DNA from: Candidatus Zixiibacteriota bacterium | Lineage (GTDB): Bacteria > Zixibacteria > MSB-5A5 > GN15 > JAAZOE01 | Length of the DNA: 64,000 bases | Reading direction: 5' to 3' | Assembly: GCA_036480375.1 (NCBI GenBank) | Contig: JAZGGI010000024.1 | Span: forward strand, 233,809 to 297,808 | Shown here: piece by piece, positions 26,722 through 37,504 of the stretch | How the letters are laid out: each line of letters opens with the position of its first letter | How positions within the stretch are numbered: position 1 is the first letter of the stretch | The notes under the pieces: generated by a model | Database searches by the model: none | Seen by the model: only the letters and a program-made list of their open reading frames with translations | Told to the model about the DNA's origin: nothing | Program-made: the position numbers and the translations under genes

Positions 26722-27696
26722 ATGAGAATACTTGTGATTAATATAACTCTCTTTTTTATACTGGCGCTATTGGCTTCAACTGTCCTGGCTGAAGGTGATG
26801 GCGGCCAGCCCGCCGTATTCAAAACCATGGCCCTGGGAGGTCGTGCCTCAGCCATGGGTGGCGCCTTTACCGCGATCGCTGAAGGAGGAGTGGCTCCATT
26901 ATATAACCCGGCCGGGATTGCCCAAAGCCGCAAGCATATTATCTCCTTTTCCTACCGAGCTATGCAACTTGACCGACGCCTCGGATACGCCAATTTTCAA
27001 ATGCCCGCAAAAGAAATGGCTTCATTTAGCGTAATTTGGGTTCATGCAGGTACCTCACCGTTGCAGGAAAGAGACAATCAAGGCAATATCCTGACGGGCC
27101 TCGAAACAACCTACAGTGAGAATCTTATTGGTGCGACCTTCGCCAAATTATTTGGCGAGAGTCTCTCTTTAGGCGGCAAAGCATACTATATCCAAAACAC
27201 TATTTCCAATATTAATGCCTATACCGTTGGTATCGATTTCGGGGGTTTGTTTAAATTGGATATGAGAAAAACTACCCTGAAAAATGTTATTCCACTATTG
27301 AGAATGGGAATGGTTGTTGAAAATTTAGGCGCGACTTACAAATGGACAACAACCAGCTACTGGCAAACGCGAGGGTCCGAGAGGGGCTCGACTTACGAAG
27401 AAAAATTCCCGATAAATTATCGCACCGGCATAGCATTGGAAAAACCGGATAAATATATTTTCTCGGCCGATTTTGAAGTAAACTCGGAATCGCAATCTAA
27501 ATTACATCTCGGCGGTGAATATTCTTATCGTAAAATGTTGTTTTTGAGAGCTGGCTTAAACGATGGTCACCCGACGTTTGGAACCGGGTTTCTAAAGATA
27601 TTTACATCCTTCGCTCTTGCTATAGATCTATCGTATCTTACCGACCGAGTAGGTGAAGGCGATGATATTCTCGTTTCGTTTGACGTTTTTCTTTAA
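26722..27696 (+). CDS. PorV/PorQ family outer-membrane protein
   Basis: A 324-residue protein with a signal peptide (residues 1-23, cleaving after STVLA) and a beta-barrel-like body. The N-terminal signature after cleavage (LGGRASAMGGAFTAIAEG, PLYNPAGIA) is the hallmark of PorV/PorQ (UPF0164) proteins, relatives of the FadL barrel. PorV helps release and attach type IX secretion clients in Bacteroidetes; in other FCB phyla the family is abundant and less characterised. GGAG at 26711-26714 selects ATG 26722 over the in-frame GTG at 26719. It lies between a secreted propeller protein and a paralogue. Confidence 0.88.
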   Translation: MRILVINITLFFILALLASTVLAEGDGGQPAVFKTMALGGRASAMGGAFTAIAEGGVAPLYNPAGIAQSRKHIISFSYRAMQLDRRLGYANFQMPAKEMASFSVIWVHAGTSPLQERDNQGNILTGLETTYSENLIGATFAKLFGESLSLGGKAYYIQNTISNINAYTVGIDFGGLFKLDMRKTTLKNVIPLLRMGMVVENLGATYKWTTTSYWQTRGSERGSTYEEKFPINYRTGIALEKPDKYIFSADFEVNSESQSKLHLGGEYSYRKMLFLRAGLNDGHPTFGTGFLKIFTSFALAIDLSYLTDRVGEGDDILVSFDVFL

Positions 27697-27711
27697 TGAT
27701 GGATTAAGATA

Positions 27712-28608
27712 ATGATAAATAAAAAATATTGCATATCGATCCTAATAGAGATTTTAATTTTATTAATGGTGACCGTACCCGTTCTCGCCGAAACGGGACT
27801 ACGCAACATGCTAAACTTGACTGGAGCCCGTCAATCGGCCATGGGCGAAATGGCAATGCTTGCCGGCACCGACCCGTTTAACCTGGAATATAACTCCTCA
27901 TCGATTACGGGAATGTCTCGCGGCCAATTAGGCGTTTCCTATAATAGCTTTATTCAAAACCGGAACACCAGCACGCTGGCGATGATATTTCCCGCCGTCG
28001 GCGCCGATTTCGGAATGCATCTTCGTCTTTCATCTATCGACGATATTGAAGCCCGCGACGAAACTCCCAGTGCCGATCCATTATATACTTTCACTGCCCA
28101 TGATTTCGCAATCAAAGCGTACGGAGCCTATGATATTACCGACCAATTCTCAGCCGGTTTATCTTTAGGCTATTTGCTTGAAAAAATAGATATTGATCGA
28201 GTCTCAACCATAGTTATGGGACTAAGTTCTCGCTATAAATTCAATCATGGCATCACTGCCCACGCCTCTGTCGAAAATTTGGGCGGAAAATTCAAATATA
28301 TTTCGAAAGAGATGGATGCTCCGACAATTATAAGAATCGGCTCTCAATTTAATAAGAATGTTTTTGGATTCGCCGTCGATTACGTCAGTATTAAAAGCGG
28401 GGAGAGTCATATTCATCTGGGAGCCGAATATTTATACAATGAAATTTTATATTTGCGGGCCGGATATCAAACAGGTTATGACAATAAGAATATTAGCGCG
28501 GGCTCAGGTTTTGTGTACAGAAATTTGCGAATCGATTATGCATTTATCCCTTTTAAATCAGATCTGGGTAATTCTCATCGCTTCTCGCTTATTTTAGATA
28601 TCAAGTGA
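27712..28608 (+). CDS. Second PorV/PorQ-like outer-membrane protein
   Basis: A 298-residue paralogue of the preceding gene, 15 bases downstream. A signal peptide (ending VPVLAE) precedes the family signature in weaker form (LTGARQSAMGEMAMLAGTDPFNLEYN). Alternating beta-strand patterns run to the end, finishing in a C-terminal aromatic-rich strand (HRFSLILDIK) as in barrels. The pair resembles the PorQ/PorV arrangement and probably serves the same secreted partner. No terminator was found directly after it. Confidence 0.82.
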   Translation: MINKKYCISILIEILILLMVTVPVLAETGLRNMLNLTGARQSAMGEMAMLAGTDPFNLEYNSSSITGMSRGQLGVSYNSFIQNRNTSTLAMIFPAVGADFGMHLRLSSIDDIEARDETPSADPLYTFTAHDFAIKAYGAYDITDQFSAGLSLGYLLEKIDIDRVSTIVMGLSSRYKFNHGITAHASVENLGGKFKYISKEMDAPTIIRIGSQFNKNVFGFAVDYVSIKSGESHIHLGAEYLYNEILYLRAGYQTGYDNKNISAGSGFVYRNLRIDYAFIPFKSDLGNSHRFSLILDIK

Positions 28609-28828
28609 CGAAACCACAGTTTTCTAAGAAATGGTTATATCTCTTTTCTCGATTCATTTATGATATCCTTCCAATTTATACTTTATTAAAAACTATAAGC
28701 TAAATCATCCTTAAAAGGCATATAAAATCAAAAAAGTGTCCATTATTGAACATTGATTATCTCATATACGGACATATCGCCATTTCCTCGATAAACTTAA
28801 TGTGCTATCATTTAATGTCTTACGTATA

Positions 28829-28845
28829 TTGGCATTATCTTTGCT
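28829..28845 (+). promoter_or_regulatory. Sigma-54-type (-24/-12) promoter ahead of the permease gene
   Basis: TTGGCATTATCTTTGCT matches the YTGGCACG-N4-TTGCW consensus: invariant GG near -24 and GC near -12 with exactly ten bases between them. It lies about 217 bases before the permease ATG in a 453-bp gap. No enhancer-binding regulator gene is in the window. FtsX-like permeases in FCB bacteria are often controlled by sigma-54 activators, which supports the reading. Confidence 0.6.
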
Positions 28846-28912
28846 ACATACCTAACGATTATGTGAGTAAAAAGCGGTCCTATAGCAATGTGGTGGAAGT
28901 GAGAGATCAATC

Positions 28913-28978
28913 ATGTCGATGAATCGAAAAATGGAAAAGAAGAAAATAATCCCCAAAAAGGATTTTTTACGGTATTGA
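28913..28978 (+). CDS. Possible 21-residue leader peptide
   Basis: A short open frame starts at ATG 28913, with GGAAGTGAGAG about 10 bases upstream, and codes a very basic peptide (MSMNRKMEKKK...). It sits between the sigma-54-like promoter and the permease gene. The rest of the 28609-29061 gap is AT-rich and shows no other gene. The coding status is uncertain. Confidence 0.25.
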   Translation: MSMNRKMEKKKIIPKKDFLRY

Positions 28979-29061
28979 ATCAATTGCGCTACTCCTCACG
29001 TAGAAATATATATATGATGCGAAAAATGCTAATTTTATTTTAAGCTTAGGGAATTCAAATT

Positions 29062-31488
29062 ATGATCAGGCATTATATTAAGACAGCCGTTAGAAACCTT
29101 CTCAGAAAAAAACTCTTTACCGCTATTAATATCTTTGGATTGGCAACGGGACTTGCTTTGTGCCTTCTGATTCTTGGGTATATCAGTTACGAAACCAGCT
29201 TCGAGGATTTCCATGTCAATAAGGATCGCATCTATCGCCTGCAGGGCAAATATGCCGCCGGTGAAATCGAGATGGCCTCGGCTCGCGTCTGGGGACCACT
29301 GGGACAGTCATTGATTGAAAACCTTCCCGAAGTTGAATCGGCTGCAATTTTCCGTGTGCACGATATCAAGAGTTTTTATACCGGCCAAGAACGTCACCGC
29401 ATTATAAATGAATATGAGGGAGCCAGTTATACTCACGGTAAGAAAATGATATTTGCCCAACCTGAATATTTTGATGTTTTTACATTCTCGATTAAAGTCG
29501 GGAATCCTCAAATCTCTCTAACCGACCCCAATTCCGTACTGATTACCGAAAAAGCCGCTGAACAGTATTTCCCCGATCAGGATCCCCTCGGGCAGGATAT
29601 AATTATTAATGACAATATCAATGCGACAATTACAGGTATTCTCAATAACATCCCTCAAAATACGCAATTATATTGTGATTTTATACTCTCCTATTCTACT
29701 CTGGAACGAATGGGGGAAGATATTCATGCATGGGATACATTGGGCAATGACTACGTCTATCTCTTGCTTCGGGAAAATACCAATCCGGATGAACTCCTGC
29801 CGAAAATTCCCTCTATTCTCAACCGCTATATCTCGCCGGATGAAGTCGAAAAATATACATTTATGCTTAATCCTTTAAAAGATATCTACTTCGCGACTTT
29901 CTTCTCAGGCTATCGGGGTGAACTTTATCCTGGAGGTGAAATCTCGCTTATTTACGCTTTTGGATTAATCGCGCTCTTTATCCTATTCCAGGCCATCACG
30001 AACTTTATAAATCTCTCAACCGCCCAATCGGCCGACCGTATCAAGGAAGTTGGCGTCCGCAAAGTATTTGGCGCCATGCGCAAACAACTCATTCCCCAGT
30101 ACCTCGGTGAATCCATCATCATTACCGGTATCGCGACGTGGATAGGAGTCGTGATCTACAATGTCTGTAAACCCTGGTTCCAGAGTAGCCTTCCGCGGGA
30201 TATGCTTGTTGACTTTTATAATGATCCGTTTATGCTTATCGCCACGATTGCCCTTATTCCAATTGTCGGAATATTGTCCGGCTTCTATCCGGCTCTGTAT
30301 TTGTCGCGCTTTACGCCGATTTCAATCCTCCAATCGCGGTCGAGTATGAAATCCACTAAATCTCTCCTTCGCCGCATTCTGGTTGTTTTCCAATTTGGCG
30401 TCGCGGTAGTTTTTATATTTTGCGCAACAATTACGGTTCGTCAAATCTCCCTGGTTACTACTATGGATATGGGGATTGAACAGGATAATATTATCATTAT
30501 GAATTTCGACGGTGAGGACGCGTCGGCTACTTCTCTTCTTCTTAAAAATGAAATTCTAAATAAGTCGCGTGTCGTCTCGGCGACCGCAGGCAACCAATTC
30601 CCCGGCGTGCGCTCCAACACTTACGCGGCCTATTATCCCAATGACGAGAGAAAGGACGAAGAGAGATTTATCACATCATATTTCGCCGGCGATGAAAATT
30701 TCCTATCGATGTTTGGCATGAATCTGGTCAAGGGTAGAAATTTTTCCGATAATTCCGCGGCATACGATATCGAGGTAATTATTACCGAAGCTGTTGTTGA
30801 AGAAATGAAATGGAACGAACCCATCGGACGAAAGCTGTACGCCGGGGAAGACGTCGCTTTCGAAGTTGTTGGTGTCGTCAAGAATTTCTATAGTTCGGCC
30901 GTGGGATACGGTGATCCGGAAATGTCAGTGATAAGAAGGTCCCCTAAATTATTTGGTGCCGTCGCCGTTAAGTTGCCGGCTGATGATATCAACGAGGCTC
31001 TCGCTTCTGTTAAATCCGTCTGGCAGGATATTTATCCTGATCGGGCCTTTTTATATTCATTTCTTGACGATGCTATCAATAAGCAATTTGATGATATTCG
31101 CGGCCAACAAAAAATGTTCGGAGCCTTCGCTATAATAGCCATTTCCATCGCTTGCCTCGGTATATTTGGTCTCGTCTCCTTTACTGCCGAACAGCGCACC
31201 AAAGAGATCGGGATCAGAAAAGTCCTCGGTGCAACGGTTCCGGGTATTGTTAAATTGCTGTCGCGAGAATATGTCATTCTGGTCGCTATCTCCAATATAA
31301 TCGTGTGGCCGATTTGTTATCTCATGATGTCTGATATGCTATCTTATTTACCGGTTCGGGTTTCTCTTGGGCCGCTATCTTTCGGTTTTGTGGCCCTTGT
31401 AACGTTTCTTATGGCTATGCTTGCCGCCAGCTATCAATCAATTAAGGCAGCCAACAAAAATCCGATCGATGCTCTAAGACGCGAATAA
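29062..31488 (+). CDS. FtsX/MacB-type ABC transporter permease (duplicated)
   Basis: An 808-residue inner-membrane protein with two tandem MacB_PCD + FtsX units. Each unit has an N-terminal helix (AINIFGLATGLALCLLILG; FQFGVAVVFIFCATI), a periplasmic domain of about 200 residues, and three C-terminal helices. The coupling phrases RIKEVGVRKVFGA and RTKEIGIRKVLGA, which contact the ATPase, occur in both halves. Such eight-helix permeases work in efflux or envelope mechanotransmission with a MacB/LolD-type ATPase. None is adjacent, so the partner is elsewhere. A sigma-54-like promoter upstream suggests inducible expression, and a hairpin terminator follows. Confidence 0.92.
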   Translation: MIRHYIKTAVRNLLRKKLFTAINIFGLATGLALCLLILGYISYETSFEDFHVNKDRIYRLQGKYAAGEIEMASARVWGPLGQSLIENLPEVESAAIFRVHDIKSFYTGQERHRIINEYEGASYTHGKKMIFAQPEYFDVFTFSIKVGNPQISLTDPNSVLITEKAAEQYFPDQDPLGQDIIINDNINATITGILNNIPQNTQLYCDFILSYSTLERMGEDIHAWDTLGNDYVYLLLRENTNPDELLPKIPSILNRYISPDEVEKYTFMLNPLKDIYFATFFSGYRGELYPGGEISLIYAFGLIALFILFQAITNFINLSTAQSADRIKEVGVRKVFGAMRKQLIPQYLGESIIITGIATWIGVVIYNVCKPWFQSSLPRDMLVDFYNDPFMLIATIALIPIVGILSGFYPALYLSRFTPISILQSRSSMKSTKSLLRRILVVFQFGVAVVFIFCATITVRQISLVTTMDMGIEQDNIIIMNFDGEDASATSLLLKNEILNKSRVVSATAGNQFPGVRSNTYAAYYPNDERKDEERFITSYFAGDENFLSMFGMNLVKGRNFSDNSAAYDIEVIITEAVVEEMKWNEPIGRKLYAGEDVAFEVVGVVKNFYSSAVGYGDPEMSVIRRSPKLFGAVAVKLPADDINEALASVKSVWQDIYPDRAFLYSFLDDAINKQFDDIRGQQKMFGAFAIIAISIACLGIFGLVSFTAEQRTKEIGIRKVLGATVPGIVKLLSREYVILVAISNIIVWPICYLMMSDMLSYLPVRVSLGPLSFGFVALVTFLMAMLAASYQSIKAANKNPIDALRRE

Positions 31489-31516
31489 CAAAATCAATGT
31501 TTACAATAAATCCTGC

Positions 31517-31552
31517 ATAGAGACAACCCGCGAGGACTGTCTCTATTTATTT
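31517..31552 (+). terminator. Hairpin terminator after the permease gene
   Basis: ATAGAGACA (31517-31525) pairs with TGTCTCTAT (31538-31546), then TTATTTGT follows. It lies between convergent genes. The bases after it (31558-31622) carry two short palindromic repeats, including GAAATCCTTGCGGTTTCGAC and TGGAGCC-TGCAA-GGCTCCA, that belong to repeat families seen elsewhere in the window. Confidence 0.65.
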
Positions 31553-31641
31553 GTACGTCGAAATCCTTGCGGTTTCGACATCCATAAAGATTTGTAGGGA
31601 TGGAGCCTGCAAGGCTCCAGCCAATTCCCCTGCCAATCACA

Positions 31642-33204
31642 CTACCAAAAGATTTGCTGTCCATCTTTTATCGTAAAGATGCGTTCTTCCCGACCGCCAT
31701 CTGATGAAATCAGCCAATAAAGACAGCCCGATGGAAGCTCATCAATTCTGACCGCGCTATGCGCCGCGCTAAATTCCTTTAAAGTCTGCCAACCATTGTC
31801 CCAGTAAGAGAGGGTATATTCTTCGCCGATGGTTAATGAACCCAATTTACTTGTTTCGGTAGATGCCGCCATTGCCCGTTTGGTTACTCCGGATAGATTA
31901 ATTGATATGGTACGGCCGGTATCCGGAATCAAATATTCTATCCGGCAATCTTCGGTAAGTATGAACGGAGAAGCCAGCGCAACGATTTCCTTATTCTGAT
32001 AACTGGCGGGCAGATAGACAATACCATTTCCCATATCCGTAAATGTCACCCGGCCGTCTTCGATTCTTCCCCAATGAATTGGCCGAAATTCACCGCTGTT
32101 GAAAACACAGATATAGCCGATGTCTGCCGAGTCGGGAATCTCTTCGGTACAGGATATGGCAACATCACAAACATCCATATAATCAGCCGTGACATCGGTG
32201 TAGTATTTTCGATTTAACCAGCGCGGAAGGGAATCTTGCTTGTTGGGCTGGAAAACAAGATTGCCCATCTGCTTATCAAATGTCTTGCGATATACTTTGG
32301 CGGCCTTATTGTGCAATTTGTATTGCCCCGGATCGGCTTCGGCTCCCATAAAGGGAACGACCGTACCGTTGGCCGTCAAAATAGCATTCCAGGCATGATT
32401 GTTTCCGGTATTAGCCCAATAGGGAGTGAAATCCGACGTGACCGCCAGGGCGTTTGCCCGCAATGCAAAAATAGCCATATTGGTCATATCCTCACAGCGG
32501 CCCAATCCTGACGCAAGCATCTCAGTCATACCTTGGTCGGTGGGATGGAAATAATAACGGGGATCGAATCCAAACCAGGTGCGGACATCTTTATTTATAA
32601 ATCCGGCGGCCTCCACCGGATCTTTGGAGTTTTCAAGCAGCGTATCAATACCGGCATATTTTTTGACAAAGTGCGAACGCCAATCTTCCAGAGGTTCGTT
32701 ACTGCCCCGATAGGGCAAGACATAGCGGCAAAATTCATCGAAATTCAAATGCCCGGCCCAGGGTTTTTCCCGCCAGGCGGTGAATGCCAGGTCAATTTGA
32801 TTTATCAAAAAATCGGCGCTGACAGTTTCCATATCCATGATTTTATCTGTCGATTCATAATCCAATTCGCCTCGGGTCTTTTCGATAGAGTCGATAGCGA
32901 TTGTCAATACTTCATAATTCTCATATGTCATAGGATCAATTTCAACGGTATTTTCCGATGTGTCGAATAAACGGTAAGTGACATAACAGTGATCTTCCAT
33001 ATTGCCTATCAAAAAGTAAGCGGCCTGCAGTTTCAGGGAATCGCCGCTGTCTTTGTAATGATCAATTACGCGGATAAGTTCGGCTCTGTTGTCACCTGCA
33101 AAATTCAAAGCCTCGGAAACATTTTCCGGGTAATTATCCATATTTGAACACGCCGATAAAATCGACACCGCGCCAACAATCAAAAGAATCAATAATATTT
33201 TCAC
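31642..33204 (-). CDS. Lipoprotein with transglutaminase-like domain
   Basis: A 520-residue lipoprotein: the signal ends in the lipobox LSAC (Cys19). The central domain has the papain-like transglutaminase triad plan, with Cys in GLGRCEDMTNM, His in GNNHAWNAI and an Asp in GAEADPG. Bacterial members of this fold are usually cysteine proteases or peptide/amide hydrolases rather than cross-linkers. N- and C-terminal regions look like extra all-alpha and beta modules. It starts at GTG (33204) with AAAGGAGA 9 bases upstream. Substrate unknown; location probably periplasm-facing membrane. It is a single-gene unit with repeat-rich DNA on both sides. Confidence 0.85.
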   Translation of the reverse strand: MKILLILLIVGAVSILSACSNMDNYPENVSEALNFAGDNRAELIRVIDHYKDSGDSLKLQAAYFLIGNMEDHCYVTYRLFDTSENTVEIDPMTYENYEVLTIAIDSIEKTRGELDYESTDKIMDMETVSADFLINQIDLAFTAWREKPWAGHLNFDEFCRYVLPYRGSNEPLEDWRSHFVKKYAGIDTLLENSKDPVEAAGFINKDVRTWFGFDPRYYFHPTDQGMTEMLASGLGRCEDMTNMAIFALRANALAVTSDFTPYWANTGNNHAWNAILTANGTVVPFMGAEADPGQYKLHNKAAKVYRKTFDKQMGNLVFQPNKQDSLPRWLNRKYYTDVTADYMDVCDVAISCTEEIPDSADIGYICVFNSGEFRPIHWGRIEDGRVTFTDMGNGIVYLPASYQNKEIVALASPFILTEDCRIEYLIPDTGRTISINLSGVTKRAMAASTETSKLGSLTIGEEYTLSYWDNGWQTLKEFSAAHSAVRIDELPSGCLYWLISSDGGREERIFTIKDGQQIFW

Positions 33205-33309
33205 TTTTTAATCTCCTTTAAGTAAAAATCAATAGTAAGTAAAATGCGAGGGATAGTCAATATTTGGAAAAGGATATAAGGAATAAGCAGCATTTGTAGA
33301 TTATCGGTT

Positions 33310-33735
33310 GGAATTCCTGCGGTTCCGACATCATCTGTATTACATGTAGTGGTAGGTCGGTGTTCCGAGTGAAGACCCGACAGGGTCGATGCGAGAAACC
33401 CGACAAATTTGTGTAGCGACAACTCTCGAGTTGGCCCTATTGTATGTTTGCGTGTAGCGACAACTCTCGGGTTGTCGTTTTTATATAATTGTGTGTTGGG
33501 ACAACTCGAAAGTTGTCGTAAGCAAGTATATGTAATTTCCTGTCATGCCAGCGAAAGCTGGCATCCATGCTGAGCTTGAATAATCCTGGATTCCCGACTC
33601 GTTCTCCCGCAAAACGGGAAAACTCTCAGTTGTAGTGAACGAGCCCACCGGGCTCCTGCCAATCGCGCGAAGCGCGATATAAATGTTTTTGGCGGCATCA
33701 CAGGGATGCCGGCCAGCTTCCTGAAAGTTGGCTCA
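33310..33735. repeat. Cluster of short palindromic repeats in a 536-bp gap
   Basis: The gap 33205-33740 holds no gene. It contains a string of small inverted repeats: a GGAATTCC-TGC-GGTTCCGAC unit (33310-33329); three CGACAACTC...GAGTTGTCG-type units (about 33413-33433, 33455-33477, 33498-33518); ATGCCAGC-gaaa-GCTGGCAT (33545-33564); CCCG-CGGG (33606-33618); GAGCCC-GGGCTC (33641-33655); and TCGCGC-GCGCGA (33663-33677). Related units recur at 31558-31622, 39900-40045 and 63568-63700. They look like REP-type or miniature repeats. The cluster ends just before the AT-rich pair of genes. Confidence 0.7.
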
Positions 33736-33740
33736 TTTTA

Positions 33741-34556
33741 TCAAAATTTATCAAAGATGCAGGGACGGTTTTCTATTAAAAATTTAAGTCTTTTATCTGA
33801 AATTTCATGACCCAATTTATGCTTGACCACTAAATCACCCAACCCCTTTTTCAGAAGTATTTTCCAATGTTTTGGGTAGTTTTTGCGTAAAAACTCGATT
33901 TTACCATATTTTATTGGTATAGTACAACACCAACAACCAGAACGTAAAATAAAACCCGCAACGGGCTCTTTATCATATAATCCATTATATGGAAGTTTTT
34001 CAATTTTATGATAATTCCATACATCTTCTTCAGTCCAGTTTTGAATTGGATGGCATTTCCAATGACTCTGCGTTTTTGAATAAAAATAATCACCATATTT
34101 ACGAGCGGAAAATTCTCTTAGGCGAGACTCAAATCTAGTCAGTCCTGTAAAATATAAGTCAAATTTGTATTTTCTTAAGATTTTTGCAAGAGGATATTCC
34201 TTTAAATACCTACAACAATTCTTAGTTGCATCCTTATGACCCTTTCTGGAAAATAGGGGAAAGCCATAATTCTCCACAACCCACCAGAAGTTTTTGGTAG
34301 GTTTAGTTACGATGATGTTTAGCTTCCACGTATCGACGATATAATTTTTAAATGAGTATGTATCTGGATATTCGACCAATGTATCATTGAATAATACGGT
34401 AATATCCGGGCGATATTTATAAACTAGGTCAAGCACTACCATTGAATTTTTGCCAAATGAGCACGCTATAACTGGATCTTTATGCTTAGTAAGACATTTT
34501 TTGATCAATTGTTTAGCGGAACTTATTTTTTCCTTTAATACCTTATCAACTACCAT
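33741..34556 (-). CDS. PAPS reductase-family (PP-loop) protein, accessory type
   Basis: A 271-residue protein of the PAPS reductase / adenine nucleotide alpha-hydrolase fold. The PP-loop reads CSFGKNSMVVLDL, with Asn where most members have Asp (S-x-G-K-D-S). NCCRYLKEYPL and the later SGCWCCTIP give a pattern of paired cysteines that in DndC-like and related members binds an iron-sulfur cluster. TGLTRFESRLRE matches the arginine-rich block of the family. It is too diverged, and too far from sulfur-assimilation genes, to be a metabolic CysH. Accessory PAPS-reductase proteins occur in phosphorothioation, phage and defence loci, so a DNA-modification or defence role is possible. The gene is AT-rich against its surroundings and lies 6 bases after a membrane-protein gene. 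Confidence 0.8.
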   Translation of the reverse strand: MVVDKVLKEKISSAKQLIKKCLTKHKDPVIACSFGKNSMVVLDLVYKYRPDITVLFNDTLVEYPDTYSFKNYIVDTWKLNIIVTKPTKNFWWVVENYGFPLFSRKGHKDATKNCCRYLKEYPLAKILRKYKFDLYFTGLTRFESRLREFSARKYGDYFYSKTQSHWKCHPIQNWTEEDVWNYHKIEKLPYNGLYDKEPVAGFILRSGCWCCTIPIKYGKIEFLRKNYPKHWKILLKKGLGDLVVKHKLGHEISDKRLKFLIENRPCIFDKF

Positions 34557-34562
34557 TCAAGA

Positions 34563-35384
34563 TTACTTTCTCTTTTGATATACTTTTCCGTTTCCATTAG
34601 CTATACAAATTATATTATTCAAGATTTTATCATTTTTTTTCATCCAAGAGGTATGAATACGATTAATTTCGCGCCATGCGTGCCAGCACCCAGTGGGATT
34701 ATCAGTATTTACTTTATTCGTGAATTTTATGTAACCATATATCGACGGACAAGAAAGCATATAAAATATCTGATAAGAATAATCAAAAACGGCAAATTCT
34801 AAATCGTGATAATTAGTCACAATATAAAAAGTATAGGTACATACAGAAACTACAGTGAAAAAAAGAAGAATGCCGCATAAATGGAAGAGTAGCTTACATG
34901 TATATCCTTTTTTATATGTTTGATGGACAGCTTTTGGGTAATTTTCCATTATCGCTCCATGGAAAATATCGTTAAACCAAATTCGGATATGATCATATGA
35001 TTCTTTTGTTATGAAATTATGACATGTATTTATATCTTCATTACAAATTTGACACCTTGTTATTAAATAATTACTTGGGAATTCGTTCTGGAAAAATCTG
35101 ATTGCCTTTTTCTTGCCAACGCCTCTTTGAAGTTTATCTGGGCTAATATAAATTACTTTAATTAATGGAATTCCAACAAGTGAAAGGGATGGAATTGCTA
35201 TTAAAGTTGCAAAACTAACTAGTGGTACAGAAATACCTAATATATCTTGAAATGTGAATAAATAGAAATAGGCTATTAGAACGAATGAGTTGACCAACAA
35301 TAACTCTAAACGATTCTTAGGATTTGTAATATAGTCTTTTGGCTTACTAATTAAATCACTAAATTGTCTCACATCAATTACCAC
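34563..35384 (-). CDS. Four-helix membrane protein of unknown function, paired with the PAPS-reductase-like gene
   Basis: A 273-residue protein I do not recognise. Two hydrophobic helices lie at about 28-45 and 52-78 and two more at about 163-187 and 195-218. Between the pairs is a soluble segment of about 85 residues with CQICNEDINTCH, a possible metal-binding cluster. The tail is basic. The 2+2 helix plan recalls the small membrane effectors of bacterial abortive-infection systems, but no specific family is shown. Start is GTG 35384 and no strong ribosome site is seen. The region is strongly AT-rich, suggesting acquisition from elsewhere together with the downstream gene 6 bases away. Confidence 0.6.
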   Translation of the reverse strand: MVIDVRQFSDLISKPKDYITNPKNRLELLLVNSFVLIAYFYLFTFQDILGISVPLVSFATLIAIPSLSLVGIPLIKVIYISPDKLQRGVGKKKAIRFFQNEFPSNYLITRCQICNEDINTCHNFITKESYDHIRIWFNDIFHGAIMENYPKAVHQTYKKGYTCKLLFHLCGILLFFTVVSVCTYTFYIVTNYHDLEFAVFDYSYQIFYMLSCPSIYGYIKFTNKVNTDNPTGCWHAWREINRIHTSWMKKNDKILNNIICIANGNGKVYQKRK

Positions 35385-35426
35385 ATACTATAAATGTTGA
35401 ACTAATTTTTTCAATATATAAAATAT

Positions 35427-37493
<2,067 letters not shown>

Positions 37494-37504
37494 TCAATAT
37501 AAGA

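Noticed and set aside
33310..33735. CRISPR-like array
   Set aside because: The repeats differ from each other, spacing is irregular and no direct repeat with unique spacers of constant length exists; no cas gene is near.
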